DNA from: Ramlibacter algicola
GTDB taxonomy: Bacteria; Pseudomonadota; Gammaproteobacteria; Burkholderiales; Burkholderiaceae_C
Assembly: GCF_016641735.1 (NCBI RefSeq)
Contig: NZ_JAEDAO010000001.1
Coordinates: forward strand, 3,968,001 to 4,032,000
Length of the DNA stretch: 64,000 nucleotides
Direction: 5' to 3'
Shown here: positions 47,488-56,437 of the stretch, in pieces
Layout: every line of letters starts with the position of its first letter
Numbering within the stretch: position 1 is the stretch's first letter
Notes under the pieces: model-generated
Databases searched by the model: none
What the model saw: only the letters and a program-made list of their open reading frames with translations
What the model was told of the DNA's origin: nothing
Translations under genes and position numbers: made by a program

Positions 47488-49263
47488 TCAGGCCCGCAGT
47501 GACGCCCCGTCGGGCGTGGGAGCCGGTTCGTTTTCGACCAGCGGCAGCGACACCGTGAACGTGCTGCCGCGGCCATCGCCGTCACTGTGCGCCGCCACCT
47601 CGCCGCCTTGCAGTGCCACCAGGCGCGCGACGAGCGCCAGGCCGATGCCCAGCCCGCCTTGCGAACTGGACTGGTGGCGCTCGACCTGCTCGAACATGCC
47701 GAACACCTTGCCCAGGTCGGCGGCGGGGATGCCCAGCCCGTTGTCGCGCACGCTCACGAGCGCGCGGCTGCCCTCGCGCCGCACCTCCACTTCGATGCGG
47801 CCGTTGCCACGCGGCGTGTACTTGGCCGCGTTGCCCAGCAGGTTGGCCACGACTTGTGCGAGGCGGGCGCGATCGCCCACGATCCACAGCGGCGGGTCCG
47901 GCAGCCGCAGCACCAGCACGTGGCCGAGCGCTTCGATGCCGGCCTGCGCCGCGGCGGCCGCGTGGCCGACGACGTCGCCAAGGTCCAGGCGCTGCAGGTC
48001 CAGGCGTACCTTGCCGCTGTTGACACGCGAGATGTCGAGCAGGTCGTCGACCAGGCTGCGCAACTGGCCGACCTGCTCGCGCATGATGTCCCGCGCACGC
48101 CGCGACGCGGCCGACGCCGGATCGCTGCGGTCGAGGATGCTCAGGGCGTTGAGCACGGGGCCCATCGCGTTGCGCAGCTCGTGCGACAACGTCGCGAGGA
48201 ACTGCGTCTTGCGCTGGTCGGCCTCCTGCAAGTGGGCCGCGATCGCTCGCATGCGCTCGGCGACGGCGGCGGACTCGGTGGCCGTCACGCGGTCGGCTGC
48301 CGCGCGCCGGCGCTGCTCCTGGCGCTGCTCGAAGGTGAGCACGACCCCGCCGATGGCCATGGCCAGCAGCAGCAGGCCGATGGTCACACCGGTGGCTGTG
48401 CGCGACCACGACGCCAGCACGTCGGCTTCCTGCACGGCCACGACGACCACCAGCGGCTGTGTGTCGAGGGCCCGGTAGGCGACGATGCGCCGCATGTCCT
48501 TCCACGGCGCGCCGTCCGTTTCGAACTGGCCCGACGATCCCCGGTGGAGAAAGTCCGCGAACACTGGCAGCTGCGCGTAGGAGCGGCCCACGTGGCTGTC
48601 GTGCGGGAAGCCGGCCAGCACCCGGCCGTTCTTGTGGAACAGGGTGAGCTGCCGGCCACTGCCCAGCCCCAGCTTGCGGTACAGGTGCGAGACGGTCCCG
48701 AGCTGCACGGCGGCGACAGCGACGCCACCGAAGCTGCCGTCGGGCCGCGTGATGCGGCGGCTGGAAGCGACGAACCAGCCGGTGCCGGACCGGCTCTGCA
48801 GCGCCTCGGACACGTGCCGCTGCAGCGTCGGTGCCTCCAGGTAGGCCCGGAAGTAGCTGCGGTCGGCGAGCGACACGTCCGGCGTCTTGGGGTAATCGGT
48901 GTCGTGCTGGACGAAACCGTCGGGCCCGACGATGTAAAGCGCCCGCACGGTCGGCAGGTGGCGAAGCTGCGCCCGCATCAGCTCGCGCACGGCCGGATCA
49001 TGCCGGCGCGCCTTCGAGCTGGCCAGGTGCTGCGCCAGGCCGGCGATGGCGATGTCGACGGACTCGAACGTGCGCGCCGTGTTCTCCTCGAGAACCGACG
49101 CGAGCATGGCCGCGTCCTCGTGCGCCTGCTCGAGCAACAGGTGGCGTTCGCGCAGCAAGCCCCCTGCCGCCAGCGCCGCGACGAGCGCAAAGACCAAGCT
49201 GCCCGCGACCACGCTCGGCTGGAGCGAGCGGCGCAGGATGCCGGGGCGGCCGATGCTGGGCAT
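47488..49263 (-). CDS. Sensor histidine kinase with dCache-like periplasmic domain
   Basis: A 591-residue membrane kinase. A first helix (SVVAGSLVFALVAALAAGGL) and a second at about 290-310 (GVTIGLLLLAMAIGGVVLTF) enclose a double-PAS/dCache sensor (VRALYIVGPDGFVQHDTDYP, then DVSLADRSYFRAYLE). HisKA follows with phospho-accepting His361 in LATLSHELRNAMGP. The ATPase domain has NLLGNAAKYTP (N box), VRDNGLGIP (G1) and GGLGIGLALV (G2). No response regulator is adjacent, so the partner is unknown. Confidence 0.92.
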   Translation of the reverse strand: MPSIGRPGILRRSLQPSVVAGSLVFALVAALAAGGLLRERHLLLEQAHEDAAMLASVLEENTARTFESVDIAIAGLAQHLASSKARRHDPAVRELMRAQLRHLPTVRALYIVGPDGFVQHDTDYPKTPDVSLADRSYFRAYLEAPTLQRHVSEALQSRSGTGWFVASSRRITRPDGSFGGVAVAAVQLGTVSHLYRKLGLGSGRQLTLFHKNGRVLAGFPHDSHVGRSYAQLPVFADFLHRGSSGQFETDGAPWKDMRRIVAYRALDTQPLVVVVAVQEADVLASWSRTATGVTIGLLLLAMAIGGVVLTFEQRQEQRRRAAADRVTATESAAVAERMRAIAAHLQEADQRKTQFLATLSHELRNAMGPVLNALSILDRSDPASAASRRARDIMREQVGQLRSLVDDLLDISRVNSGKVRLDLQRLDLGDVVGHAAAAAQAGIEALGHVLVLRLPDPPLWIVGDRARLAQVVANLLGNAAKYTPRGNGRIEVEVRREGSRALVSVRDNGLGIPAADLGKVFGMFEQVERHQSSSQGGLGIGLALVARLVALQGGEVAAHSDGDGRGSTFTVSLPLVENEPAPTPDGASLRA

Positions 49264-49531
49264 GGGACCTTGGCGAGCGTGGCGGGGGAACCATCCTGCG
49301 CTGCCGTGGCCCAGCGGTATGCAGGGGGAACCCGGAGTGGCGTGTGCAGGAGTTCACGCTCCGGCAGGGCATCGCCTACACGGGTGGTCCGGCAGCCCAT
49401 CCGCTGTCGTCCCGAACCGACATGAGAACGCCAGCATGACCGACGCCCTCGCCACGCGACAGTCCCGAGACTGGTTGCACCGGCCGACGCGCCGGGTTTG
49501 TTCAACGCACAACTCCAAGGAGTCCCTCCAG

Positions 49532-50014
49532 ATGAAAGCCACCCTCCTCCTCGCCAGCGCCGCGCTGATCGCCGGTTCCGCCTTCGCCCAGACCGGGACG
49601 CCGGGCAATTCCGCGGCCGGCGGGACCGGTTCGCAGGCCGCCAGCGACTTCAACGTGCCGAAGGCCGGCGCGCGCGCGACGACCGGCGACACGGCGGCGC
49701 AGCAGCAATCGGACAGCGCGACGGCCAACCGCGACAGCAAGGGCGCCGAGAGCTCGCAGCTGCAGAACAGCGGCACGGCTGCCGGCAGCAACGCCGCCAC
49801 GATGGGCGCCGGCCCGGCCTCGACCGCCACGCCGAGCACCTCGCCGTCGACCAGCAGCTCGCTGGATTCGTCCAGCAGCTCCAGCGCCCCGGCCGCCAGC
49901 ACCTCGTCCAGCGACACCTCCTCGTCGTCGTCCACGATGGGCGCCGGCAGCAGCAGCTCCGATTCGACCAGCAGCAACAGCCAGTCGCGCGCGGCTCGCG
50001 CCGACCGGAACTGA
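49532..50014 (+). CDS. Secreted serine-rich low-complexity protein
   Basis: A 160-residue protein with a signal peptide (MKATLLLASAALIAGSAFA, cleaved before QTGTPG) and AAGGAG upstream of the ATG. The mature part is Ser/Thr/Ala/Gly-rich, with runs such as SSSLDSSSSSSAPAAS near 108-125 and no hydrophobic core, so it is likely disordered. It sits between two sensor kinase genes on the other strand. Function unknown. The opposite strand has an equally long frame (49354-50043), but without these signals. Confidence 0.7.
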   Translation: MKATLLLASAALIAGSAFAQTGTPGNSAAGGTGSQAASDFNVPKAGARATTGDTAAQQQSDSATANRDSKGAESSQLQNSGTAAGSNAATMGAGPASTATPSTSPSTSSSLDSSSSSSAPAASTSSSDTSSSSSTMGAGSSSSDSTSSNSQSRAARADRN

Positions 50015-50047
50015 CCTTGCGAGGGGCGGCGCAGCCGCCTCACGCGA

Positions 50048-50117
50048 GGTCATCCCCGCGAAGGTGGGGATCCATGCGGCAAGCACTCGTGGATTGCGGA
50101 TCGAGTCCGCAATGACG
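50048..50117. repeat. Paired REP-like elements of two flavours
   Basis: GGTCATCCCCGCGAAGGTGG plus GGATCCATG, then TGGATTGCGGATCGAGTCCG plus CAATGACGA. Same two-flavour pairing as at 8493-8574. It lies between convergent genes. Confidence 0.85.
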
Positions 50118-50127
50118 ACTCTGCTTC

Positions 50128-51951
50128 CTACAGTGGCGCCGGGGCGGGCAACGCCTTCGGCGCCACTTCCACGTCCGGCGCCGACAGCGGCAGCCGCACG
50201 CGGAAGGTCGCGCCGCGGCCGCGGCCCGCGCTGCTGGCCTCGATCCGGCCACCGTGCAGCTGGACGATCGTCCTGGCGATGGTCAGCCCGATGCCCAGGC
50301 TGCCCGGGTCCGCTTCGCCGTGCCCGAGCCGCACGAACATCTCGAACATCCGCACGCCCTCGGCTTGCGTGAAGCCGACGCCGTCGTCGCTGACCTCGAG
50401 CACCGCCTCGCCCTCTTCCTCGGCCACCCGGACCTCGATGTGGCCGCCGCGGCCCGTGTAGCGGCTGGCATTCGTCAGCAGGTTGACGAGCACCTGGCAC
50501 AGCCGGTCCGCATCCGCGTGCACGATCACCGGCATCGGCGCATGTCGCACGACCAGCTGCTGGGCCTTCTGCTGCATCAGCGGCACCAGGGCGTCGGCGC
50601 AGTCCTGCACCAGGCCGTCCAGCGCCACCGGTGCGGTGCGCAGTTGCAGTTCGCCCCGCCCCACGCGGCCGATGTCGACCAGGTCGTCCACCATGCGCGT
50701 GAGCAGCGCGAGCTGGCGATCCACCAGCGCGCGCGCATGGGCCTGCCGCTGCGGATCGACCGTGGACTGCCACAGCGCCATCCCGTTGCGCACCGTGGCC
50801 AGCGGGGTGCGCAACTCGTGCGAGACCTGCGCGAGGAAACGCGTCTTGTGCGCGTCCACCTCGCGCAGCGCCTGCGCCTGCTGCTCAAGTTCCTCGCCGC
50901 GGCGCACGAGCTCGGCGTCGCGCTGGCGGATCGCGACGGCGGTCTCGCCCAGCGCGTGCTGCAGCACCTGCAGCTCCTCGATGGCCGAGGCCGGCATGGC
51001 GGGCACTTCCCCCGCCCGCAGGTCCGACGCGCGCTGCGCGAGCACCGCGATCGGGTCGGCGATGCGGCGGCTCAGCCACGTCACCAGCGCGGCCGCCGCG
51101 AGCAGCGACAGCAGCAGGCCGGTGGCCAGCAGCGCCGCGGCGCGCTGGCCACCGCCGACGATGAGGTGGGCGGGCATCGCGAAGCCGATCGTCCAGCCGG
51201 TGAGCTTCGAGCGGTTGAACGCGGTGTAGGTGTCGCGGCCCTCGAGCGTGTGCCCCCGGTACCAGCCCTCCTCCGCGCGCGCGGTTTCCGACCGGAACTG
51301 CTCGGATGCGAGCTGGCCCGGCGGAACGGCCGGCACGCGCGCGATGAGGCGGCCGTCGGTGCCGGACAGCCCGCTGACCCAGTCGCCGGGCAGGTGCTGG
51401 CGCTCGATGGTGCGCTGGAATGCGGCCGGGTCGACGACGGCGGTCAGGACCTGGCGGACGTGCCCGTCGCGCACCACCGGCATCCGCACCTTGATGCCGG
51501 CCTCGTTGCCCAGTTCGGCGGAAAACGTGACGTCGCTGACGGTCGGGCGGCCTTCGATGGCCGCCTGCAAGGTGCGGGTTTCGATCGGCACCTGCGGCAA
51601 CCGGGTGCCCCAGGGCAGCCGGGCATTGGCTAGTTGCCGCCCTCGCGTGTCCTGCAGCACGAGGTTGCGCCACGTCGGCTGCGTGCCCAGCACGGTGCGC
51701 GCTTCGCCATGGAAGCCCTGCCAGTCGCCGCGATCCAGCGTCCGCGACATCGCGAGCGCCCGCAGCGTGCTGATCGAATCGCGCAGCTCGGCGTCGATGG
51801 CTTCCAGGGTCGCGCGGTTGCGCACCTTGGCCGCTTCGACGATGGCCTGGTTCTCGGTGCGCACCACGTGCGCCAGCGCGAACAGGGCCAGGACCAGGAC
51901 GGGCACGGCCGCGGCGGCCGCGAGGAGGAACAGGCTGGAGCGCAAGCGCAT
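50128..51951 (-). CDS. Sensor histidine kinase with periplasmic domain and HAMP
   Basis: A 607-residue kinase. The first helix is SSLFLLAAAAAVPVLVLALF and the second LLATGLLLSLLAAAALVTWL (about 270-290), enclosing a dCache-like sensor of some 240 residues. HAMP follows (RRIADPIAVLAQRASDLRAG), then HisKA with His378 in LAQVSHELRTPL and a HATPase (NLLTNASRYTG, VSDDGVGFT, GSLGIGLTIA). No neighbouring regulator. It is 40% of a pair with the 47488 kinase in layout only; they are not obvious duplicates. Confidence 0.92.
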   Translation of the reverse strand: MRLRSSLFLLAAAAAVPVLVLALFALAHVVRTENQAIVEAAKVRNRATLEAIDAELRDSISTLRALAMSRTLDRGDWQGFHGEARTVLGTQPTWRNLVLQDTRGRQLANARLPWGTRLPQVPIETRTLQAAIEGRPTVSDVTFSAELGNEAGIKVRMPVVRDGHVRQVLTAVVDPAAFQRTIERQHLPGDWVSGLSGTDGRLIARVPAVPPGQLASEQFRSETARAEEGWYRGHTLEGRDTYTAFNRSKLTGWTIGFAMPAHLIVGGGQRAAALLATGLLLSLLAAAALVTWLSRRIADPIAVLAQRASDLRAGEVPAMPASAIEELQVLQHALGETAVAIRQRDAELVRRGEELEQQAQALREVDAHKTRFLAQVSHELRTPLATVRNGMALWQSTVDPQRQAHARALVDRQLALLTRMVDDLVDIGRVGRGELQLRTAPVALDGLVQDCADALVPLMQQKAQQLVVRHAPMPVIVHADADRLCQVLVNLLTNASRYTGRGGHIEVRVAEEEGEAVLEVSDDGVGFTQAEGVRMFEMFVRLGHGEADPGSLGIGLTIARTIVQLHGGRIEASSAGRGRGATFRVRLPLSAPDVEVAPKALPAPAPL

Positions 51952-52190
51952 CGGCGCACCCTAGCACCCGCGCCTGACCTGCACCAGTCCGCGGTGCAAC
52001 GCACATGGCCGCGCCATGTGTTTCAGCACAGCCCTCCCGGCAGCGCAAGGCCACGGCTGCGCTGCACGGAAGAGCCAGCATGCGCCCACTCAGCCAGAAG
52101 TGTCTTGGGCCGGTACCCCAAGGCCGGCGCCCTGCGCTAACCTGCATGCGCCCGCGCCGTTCCCCGCGCGGGGCGGGGAGCACCGATCGC

Positions 52191-53621
52191 ATGGACACCG
52201 TCTTCGGCCTCGACACCGTGCTGCTGTCACGCGTGCAGTTCGGCTTCACGATCGCCTTCCACATCGTCTTCCCCGCCTTCACGATCGGCCTGTCGGCGTT
52301 CATCGCGACGCTCGAAGTCCTGTGGCTGCGCAGCAAGGCGCCGCACCTGCACACGCTGGCACGCTTCTGGACCAAGGTGTTCGCGGTGTCGTTTGCGATG
52401 GGGGTGGTGTCCGGCATCGTGCTCGAGTACCAGCTGGGCACCAACTGGGCGCGCTTCGGCGCGATCATCGGCAACACGCTGGCGCCGCTGTTCGCCTACG
52501 AGGTGCTCACGGCGTTCTTCCTCGAGGCGAGCTTCCTGGGCGCGATGCTGTTCGGCTGGAACCGCTTCCCGCCCTGGCTGCACGTGACGTCCTCGATCCT
52601 CGTGGCCCTGGGCACGGCCCTGTCGGGCTTCTGGATCCTCGCCGCCAACAGCTGGATGCACACGCCGGCCGGCTTCGCCATCCAAGACGGGATCACCTAC
52701 CCGGTCGACTGGGTGAAGGTGATCTTCAACCCCAGCTTCCCCTACCGCTTCGCGCACATGATGACGGCGGCGTACCTCACCACCTCGCTGGTGGTCGCCG
52801 CGGCTGGCGCGCGCTACCTGCTCGTGGGCCGTCACGAAGCCGAGGCGCGCACGATGCTCAAGATGGGGCTGGGCATGCTCGCGATCCTCGCGCCGGTGCA
52901 GGCCTTCATCGGCGACCTGCACGGCCTCAACACCTTGGAGCACCAGCCGGCCAAGGTCGCAGCGATCGAGGCGCACTGGAAGGACGAGGGCCACGCCGTG
53001 CCGCTGGTCCTGTTCGCGTGGCCTGACCCGAAGAACGAGCGCAACGACTTCGAGATCGCCGTGCCGCAGCTGGGCAGCATCATCCTCACGCACACCTGGG
53101 CCGGCAGCTTCAAGGGACTGTCCGACTTCCCGCGCGACGAGCGGCCGCCGGTCGCGCCGGTGTTCTTCAGTTTCCGTGCGATGGTGGGCATCGGGCTGCT
53201 GATGATCGCGACCGGCTGGATCGGCGTGTGGCTGCTCTGGCGCCAGCGCATCGCGCAGGCCCGCTGGTTCCTGCGACCGCTGCAGCACGCATGGCCGCTG
53301 GGCTTTGCCGCCATCATCTTCGGGTGGATGGTCACCGAGATCGGCCGCCAGCCCTGGATCGCGCACGGCGTGCTGCGAACTGCGGACGCGGTGTCGCCAG
53401 TCACGCCGCACCAAGTGCTGGTGTCGCTGGCGCTGTTCGTGCTCGTCTACGGCGTCGTGTTCGGCATCGGCATCTGGTACATCCAGCGCATGATCCGCAA
53501 GGGCCCGCAACCGCACGAGCCGGGGCCGGAGACCTTGCCGAACCGGCCGCTCGCGGGTGGACGACCGGACCCCACCGACGACGACTCGGCAACGGCACGC
53601 AAGGGAGCGGTGGCGACATGA
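52191..53621 (+). CDS. cioA: Cytochrome bd-type quinol oxidase subunit I (CioA-like, short Q-loop)
   Basis: A 476-residue membrane subunit that oxidises ubiquinol and reduces oxygen. Haem-related residues visible are His24 (IAFHIVFPAF), Glu104 and Glu112 (YEVLTAFFLEASFLG) and His189 (YRFAHMM). GRQPWIAHG is the quinol-site signature. The Q-loop is short and total length is below the 520 residues of CydA, so it belongs to the cyanide-insensitive (CioA) type. It overlaps subunit II by ATGA. The 239 bp upstream hold no recognised FNR-type site. Confidence 0.93.
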   Translation: MDTVFGLDTVLLSRVQFGFTIAFHIVFPAFTIGLSAFIATLEVLWLRSKAPHLHTLARFWTKVFAVSFAMGVVSGIVLEYQLGTNWARFGAIIGNTLAPLFAYEVLTAFFLEASFLGAMLFGWNRFPPWLHVTSSILVALGTALSGFWILAANSWMHTPAGFAIQDGITYPVDWVKVIFNPSFPYRFAHMMTAAYLTTSLVVAAAGARYLLVGRHEAEARTMLKMGLGMLAILAPVQAFIGDLHGLNTLEHQPAKVAAIEAHWKDEGHAVPLVLFAWPDPKNERNDFEIAVPQLGSIILTHTWAGSFKGLSDFPRDERPPVAPVFFSFRAMVGIGLLMIATGWIGVWLLWRQRIAQARWFLRPLQHAWPLGFAAIIFGWMVTEIGRQPWIAHGVLRTADAVSPVTPHQVLVSLALFVLVYGVVFGIGIWYIQRMIRKGPQPHEPGPETLPNRPLAGGRPDPTDDDSATARKGAVAT

Positions 53622-54631
53622 TGCAGGTCAGCGACATCCTCCCCGTCATCCTGGCCCTGGTGCTGGGACTCTCGGTCGTGCTGTACGTCGTGCTCGACGG
53701 GTTCGACCTCGGCATCGGCATGCTGTTCTTCGCGTTCCACGAGGAGCACGAGCGCGACCTGGTGATGAACTCGGTCGCGCCGTTCTGGGACGGCAACGAG
53801 ACCTGGCTGGTGCTCGGCGGCGTGACGCTGTGGGCCGCGTTCCCGAAGGCGTTCGCGATCATCATGCCGGCGATGTACCTCCCGGTGGTTCTGCTGCTCC
53901 TGGCGCTGATCTTTCGCGGCGTCGCGTTCGAGTTCCGCTGGGTCGCCAAGCCGCATCACCGGCCGTGGGACTGGGCGTTCGCCGCCGGCTCGCTGCTGGC
54001 GGGCTTCGCGCAGGGACTGGTGCTTGGCGGCATCCTGGAAGAGATCCCGGTGCGCGACGGCCAGTTCGCCGGCCACCCGCTCTGGTGGCTGTCGCCGTTC
54101 TCCGTGATGTGCGGTCTCGCCGTGGTGACCGGCTACGCGCTGCTGGGCGTGGGCTGGCTGCTGCTGAAGACGCGCGGCCCCGTGCACGACCGCGCGCGCG
54201 AACTCGGGCCCTGGCTGCTGGGTGCGCTGCTGCTTTTCATCGGGCTGGTGAGCGTGTGGACGCCGCTCGCGTCGCAGCGCATCGCCGACCGCTGGTTCAC
54301 CTTCCCCAACTTCCTGATGCTCGCGCCGCTGCCCGTGCTGACCGCACTGTTCGCGGCCCTGTGCTGGTACAGCCTGCGCCGCGGCGGCGAGCTGATGCCC
54401 TTCCTGAGCTCGATCGCGATCTTCCTGATGGCGTTCCTGGGACTTGTCGTCTCGAACATCCCCTATCTCGTGCCACCCACCATGACCGTGTGGCAAGCCG
54501 CGTCGCACGAGACCTCGCAGATCTTCCTGCTGGTCGGCGAAGCGATCCTGATCCCGGTGATCCTGGCGTACACGGTGCTCACGTTCTGGTTGTTCAGAGG
54601 CAAGCTGGAACGGGGGCAGGGGTACCACTAG
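53618..54631 (+). CDS. cioB: Cytochrome bd-type quinol oxidase subunit II (CioB)
   Basis: A 337-residue partner subunit with nine predicted helices. The family markers are VVLDGFDLGIGMLFFAF, FWDGNETWLVLGGVTLWAAF and PKAFAIIMPAMYLPVVLLLL, plus ETSQIFLLVGEAILIPVILA near the end. It is coupled to subunit I by ATGA; no small CydX-like frame or cydDC genes follow. A REP cluster starts directly after its stop. Confidence 0.94.
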   Translation: MMQVSDILPVILALVLGLSVVLYVVLDGFDLGIGMLFFAFHEEHERDLVMNSVAPFWDGNETWLVLGGVTLWAAFPKAFAIIMPAMYLPVVLLLLALIFRGVAFEFRWVAKPHHRPWDWAFAAGSLLAGFAQGLVLGGILEEIPVRDGQFAGHPLWWLSPFSVMCGLAVVTGYALLGVGWLLLKTRGPVHDRARELGPWLLGALLLFIGLVSVWTPLASQRIADRWFTFPNFLMLAPLPVLTALFAALCWYSLRRGGELMPFLSSIAIFLMAFLGLVVSNIPYLVPPTMTVWQAASHETSQIFLLVGEAILIPVILAYTVLTFWLFRGKLERGQGYH

Positions 54632-54632
54632 G

Positions 54633-54740
54633 TTGTCGTTCCGGCGAACGCCGGAATCCATGCCTGAGGTTTGTCATTCCGGCGGAAGCCGGAATGACAG
54701 CAATCGGGAGCGATGGGTCCCCGCCTCCGCGGGGACGACG
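54633..54740. repeat. Cluster of three REP-like units
   Basis: GTTGTCGTTCCGGCGAACGC..CATGC, then TTTGTCATTCCGGCGGAAGC..ATGAC, then ..GATGGGTCCCCGCCTCCGCG..GACG in inverse orientation. This is the only place with three units in tandem between two convergent genes. Confidence 0.9.
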
Positions 54741-54748
54741 AAGGGCCG

Positions 54749-55564
54749 CTAGCCCCGCGCCGCCTTCAGCTTGGCCGCATACCTCGTCGCCTCGGCTTCA
54801 TTGCCCAACCCGCGGTGCAGGTGCTCCAGCTCCTCGTACACATACGGATCGGGCTTGCCGTCCGCATCCCATTCGCGCTCCAGGCGCTGCTGGATCGCGA
54901 GCGCCTCCTGCAACTCGCCTTTCGCGCGCAGGCTGCTGGCGATCATCCAGTGCGCGATGCGCATGTTCCCGGTCCTGCCGGCCAGCTCGTGCGCCGCGAG
55001 CGACTTGCGGTAGTTCGTGATCGCCTCGTCGTAGCGGCCCGCGAGGTGGTGCGCATAGCCGACGTTGTTGTACAGCGAGCCGGCCCAGCCTTTTGCCGCA
55101 GGCTGCGACGAAGCTTCCATGTACGCGATGGCCTTCTGGTTCCAGGCCAATTGCTGCTCGGGCTCGTTGTCGACCATCACCATCATGTGCAGCGCGTCGA
55201 TCGCCAGCCGGTCCAGGCGTGCGTCGCGCGCAAGCTCGAACGCGCGCATGTACAGCGACCTGGCACGCTCGCGGTTCTCCGCCGTGCGCAATGCGGGCGG
55301 ATGCGCCGGCGACGCCCAGGTGCGGCCGGACTCGAGCAGCCACATCACCTTCGCCTCCGTGGACGCACCGGCAAAGGCCGGCTCGATCTCCGCGAGCACC
55401 GCCCGCGCCTTGTCGAAGTCCTTGCGCAACCCGTGCGTGCGCGCGATCTGCGTGCGCAGGATGAACGCATCGTCGGGCGCCGCGCTGACGACCGCCGCCT
55501 GGAAGCGCTGTTCGGACAGCGCCGGGTTGCCGTAGTCCCACAGCGGACCGGGATCGATGGGCAT
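54749..55564 (-). CDS. Tetratricopeptide repeat protein
   Basis: A 271-residue soluble protein, probably all-helical. TPR-like units include SLYNNVGYAHHLAGRYDEAI, AHWMIASSLRAKGELQEALA and YEELEHLHRGLGNEAEATRY in the C-terminal half. The N-terminal MPIDPGPLWDYGNPALSEQR is typical of a group of uncharacterised TPR proteins. No partner can be proposed from the neighbours. Confidence 0.82.
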   Translation of the reverse strand: MPIDPGPLWDYGNPALSEQRFQAAVVSAAPDDAFILRTQIARTHGLRKDFDKARAVLAEIEPAFAGASTEAKVMWLLESGRTWASPAHPPALRTAENRERARSLYMRAFELARDARLDRLAIDALHMMVMVDNEPEQQLAWNQKAIAYMEASSQPAAKGWAGSLYNNVGYAHHLAGRYDEAITNYRKSLAAHELAGRTGNMRIAHWMIASSLRAKGELQEALAIQQRLEREWDADGKPDPYVYEELEHLHRGLGNEAEATRYAAKLKAARG

Positions 55565-55581
55565 GCGAAGACTCCTGCGTT

Positions 55582-56376
55582 TCAGCGGAACACCGGTGCG
55601 CGCTTCTCCATCCCGGCCCGCACCGCTTCCTGCTGGTTGGCGCTGCCGATCAGGCGCTGCTGCTCGTGCGCTTCAAGCTGCAGCACGCGCGCGGCATCGA
55701 CGGGCGATGCGGCGCGCAGCAGGCGCTTGGCGGCGCGGATCGCGTCGGGACTGTGGCTCGCGACCTGGCGCGCGGTCTCCATCGCGGTGGCCAGCGGATC
55801 GTCGACGGCACGCGTTGCCAGACCCAAAGTGACCGCCTCGTCGCCGCGCACGATGCGGCCGGTGAACACCAGTTCGCGCACGACGTCGGCGCGCGCCAGT
55901 TCGGCCAGCAGGACGCAACCGGACATGTCGGGCACCAGCCCCCAGCGCACCTCCATCACCGACAGCTGGGTTTGCGGATGCACGTAGCGGATGTCCGCGC
56001 CCAGCGCGACCTGAAGCCCGCCACCGAAGGCGACGCCGTGCACCGCGGCGATGACCGGCACCGGCAGTTCGCGCCAGCCCCAGGCCACGTGCTGCCAGCG
56101 GTTGGCCAGGCCGTGCGTGCGCGCGGCGAGTTCACCGATGTCGCCTTCACCGCCGCTGAACGAGAGGCTCCCGAAGTCCAGCCCCGCGCAGAACCCGCGC
56201 CCCTCGCCGTGCAGCACGACGGCACGCACGCGCGCGTCGCGGCGCAGCGTGACGATGGCGTCGTTGATGGCGTCGAACATCGCCGGGTCGAGCGCGTTCA
56301 TCTTGTCCGCGCGGGTGAGCGCCACCTGCGCGATGCCCTGCGCGTCGACGTCGACGCGAACCCGTTGTTCCTGCAT
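55582..56376 (-). CDS. Enoyl-CoA hydratase/isomerase (crotonase family)
   Basis: A 264-residue crotonase-fold enzyme. The oxyanion-hole segments are GEGRGFCAGLDFGSLSFSGG and AVHGVAFGGGLQVALGADIR; the acidic residue in SVMEVRWGLVPDMSG fits a delta-isomerase or dienoyl-CoA isomerase role. AGGAGG precedes the ATG. It is divergent from a 2,4-dienoyl-CoA reductase-like gene (61 bp), so both may serve unsaturated fatty acid breakdown. Confidence 0.88.
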   Translation of the reverse strand: MQEQRVRVDVDAQGIAQVALTRADKMNALDPAMFDAINDAIVTLRRDARVRAVVLHGEGRGFCAGLDFGSLSFSGGEGDIGELAARTHGLANRWQHVAWGWRELPVPVIAAVHGVAFGGGLQVALGADIRYVHPQTQLSVMEVRWGLVPDMSGCVLLAELARADVVRELVFTGRIVRGDEAVTLGLATRAVDDPLATAMETARQVASHSPDAIRAAKRLLRAASPVDAARVLQLEAHEQQRLIGSANQQEAVRAGMEKRAPVFR

Positions 56377-56437
56377 GGAAGGCCTCCTGTGCGTGGCACT
56401 GTAGCCGTTGCGCGCGCGCCCGCGTAGCATGCGCCGC

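Noticed and set aside
49354..50043. 229-codon frame opposite the Ser-rich secreted protein
   Set aside because: It has a Leu/Glu-rich composition derived from the repetitive Ser codons and no ribosome site, while the plus-strand frame has a signal peptide and AAGGAG.
51952..52190. FNR/Anr-type oxygen-control site upstream of the bd oxidase
   Set aside because: No TTGAT-N4-ATCAA-like sequence was found in the 239-bp gap.
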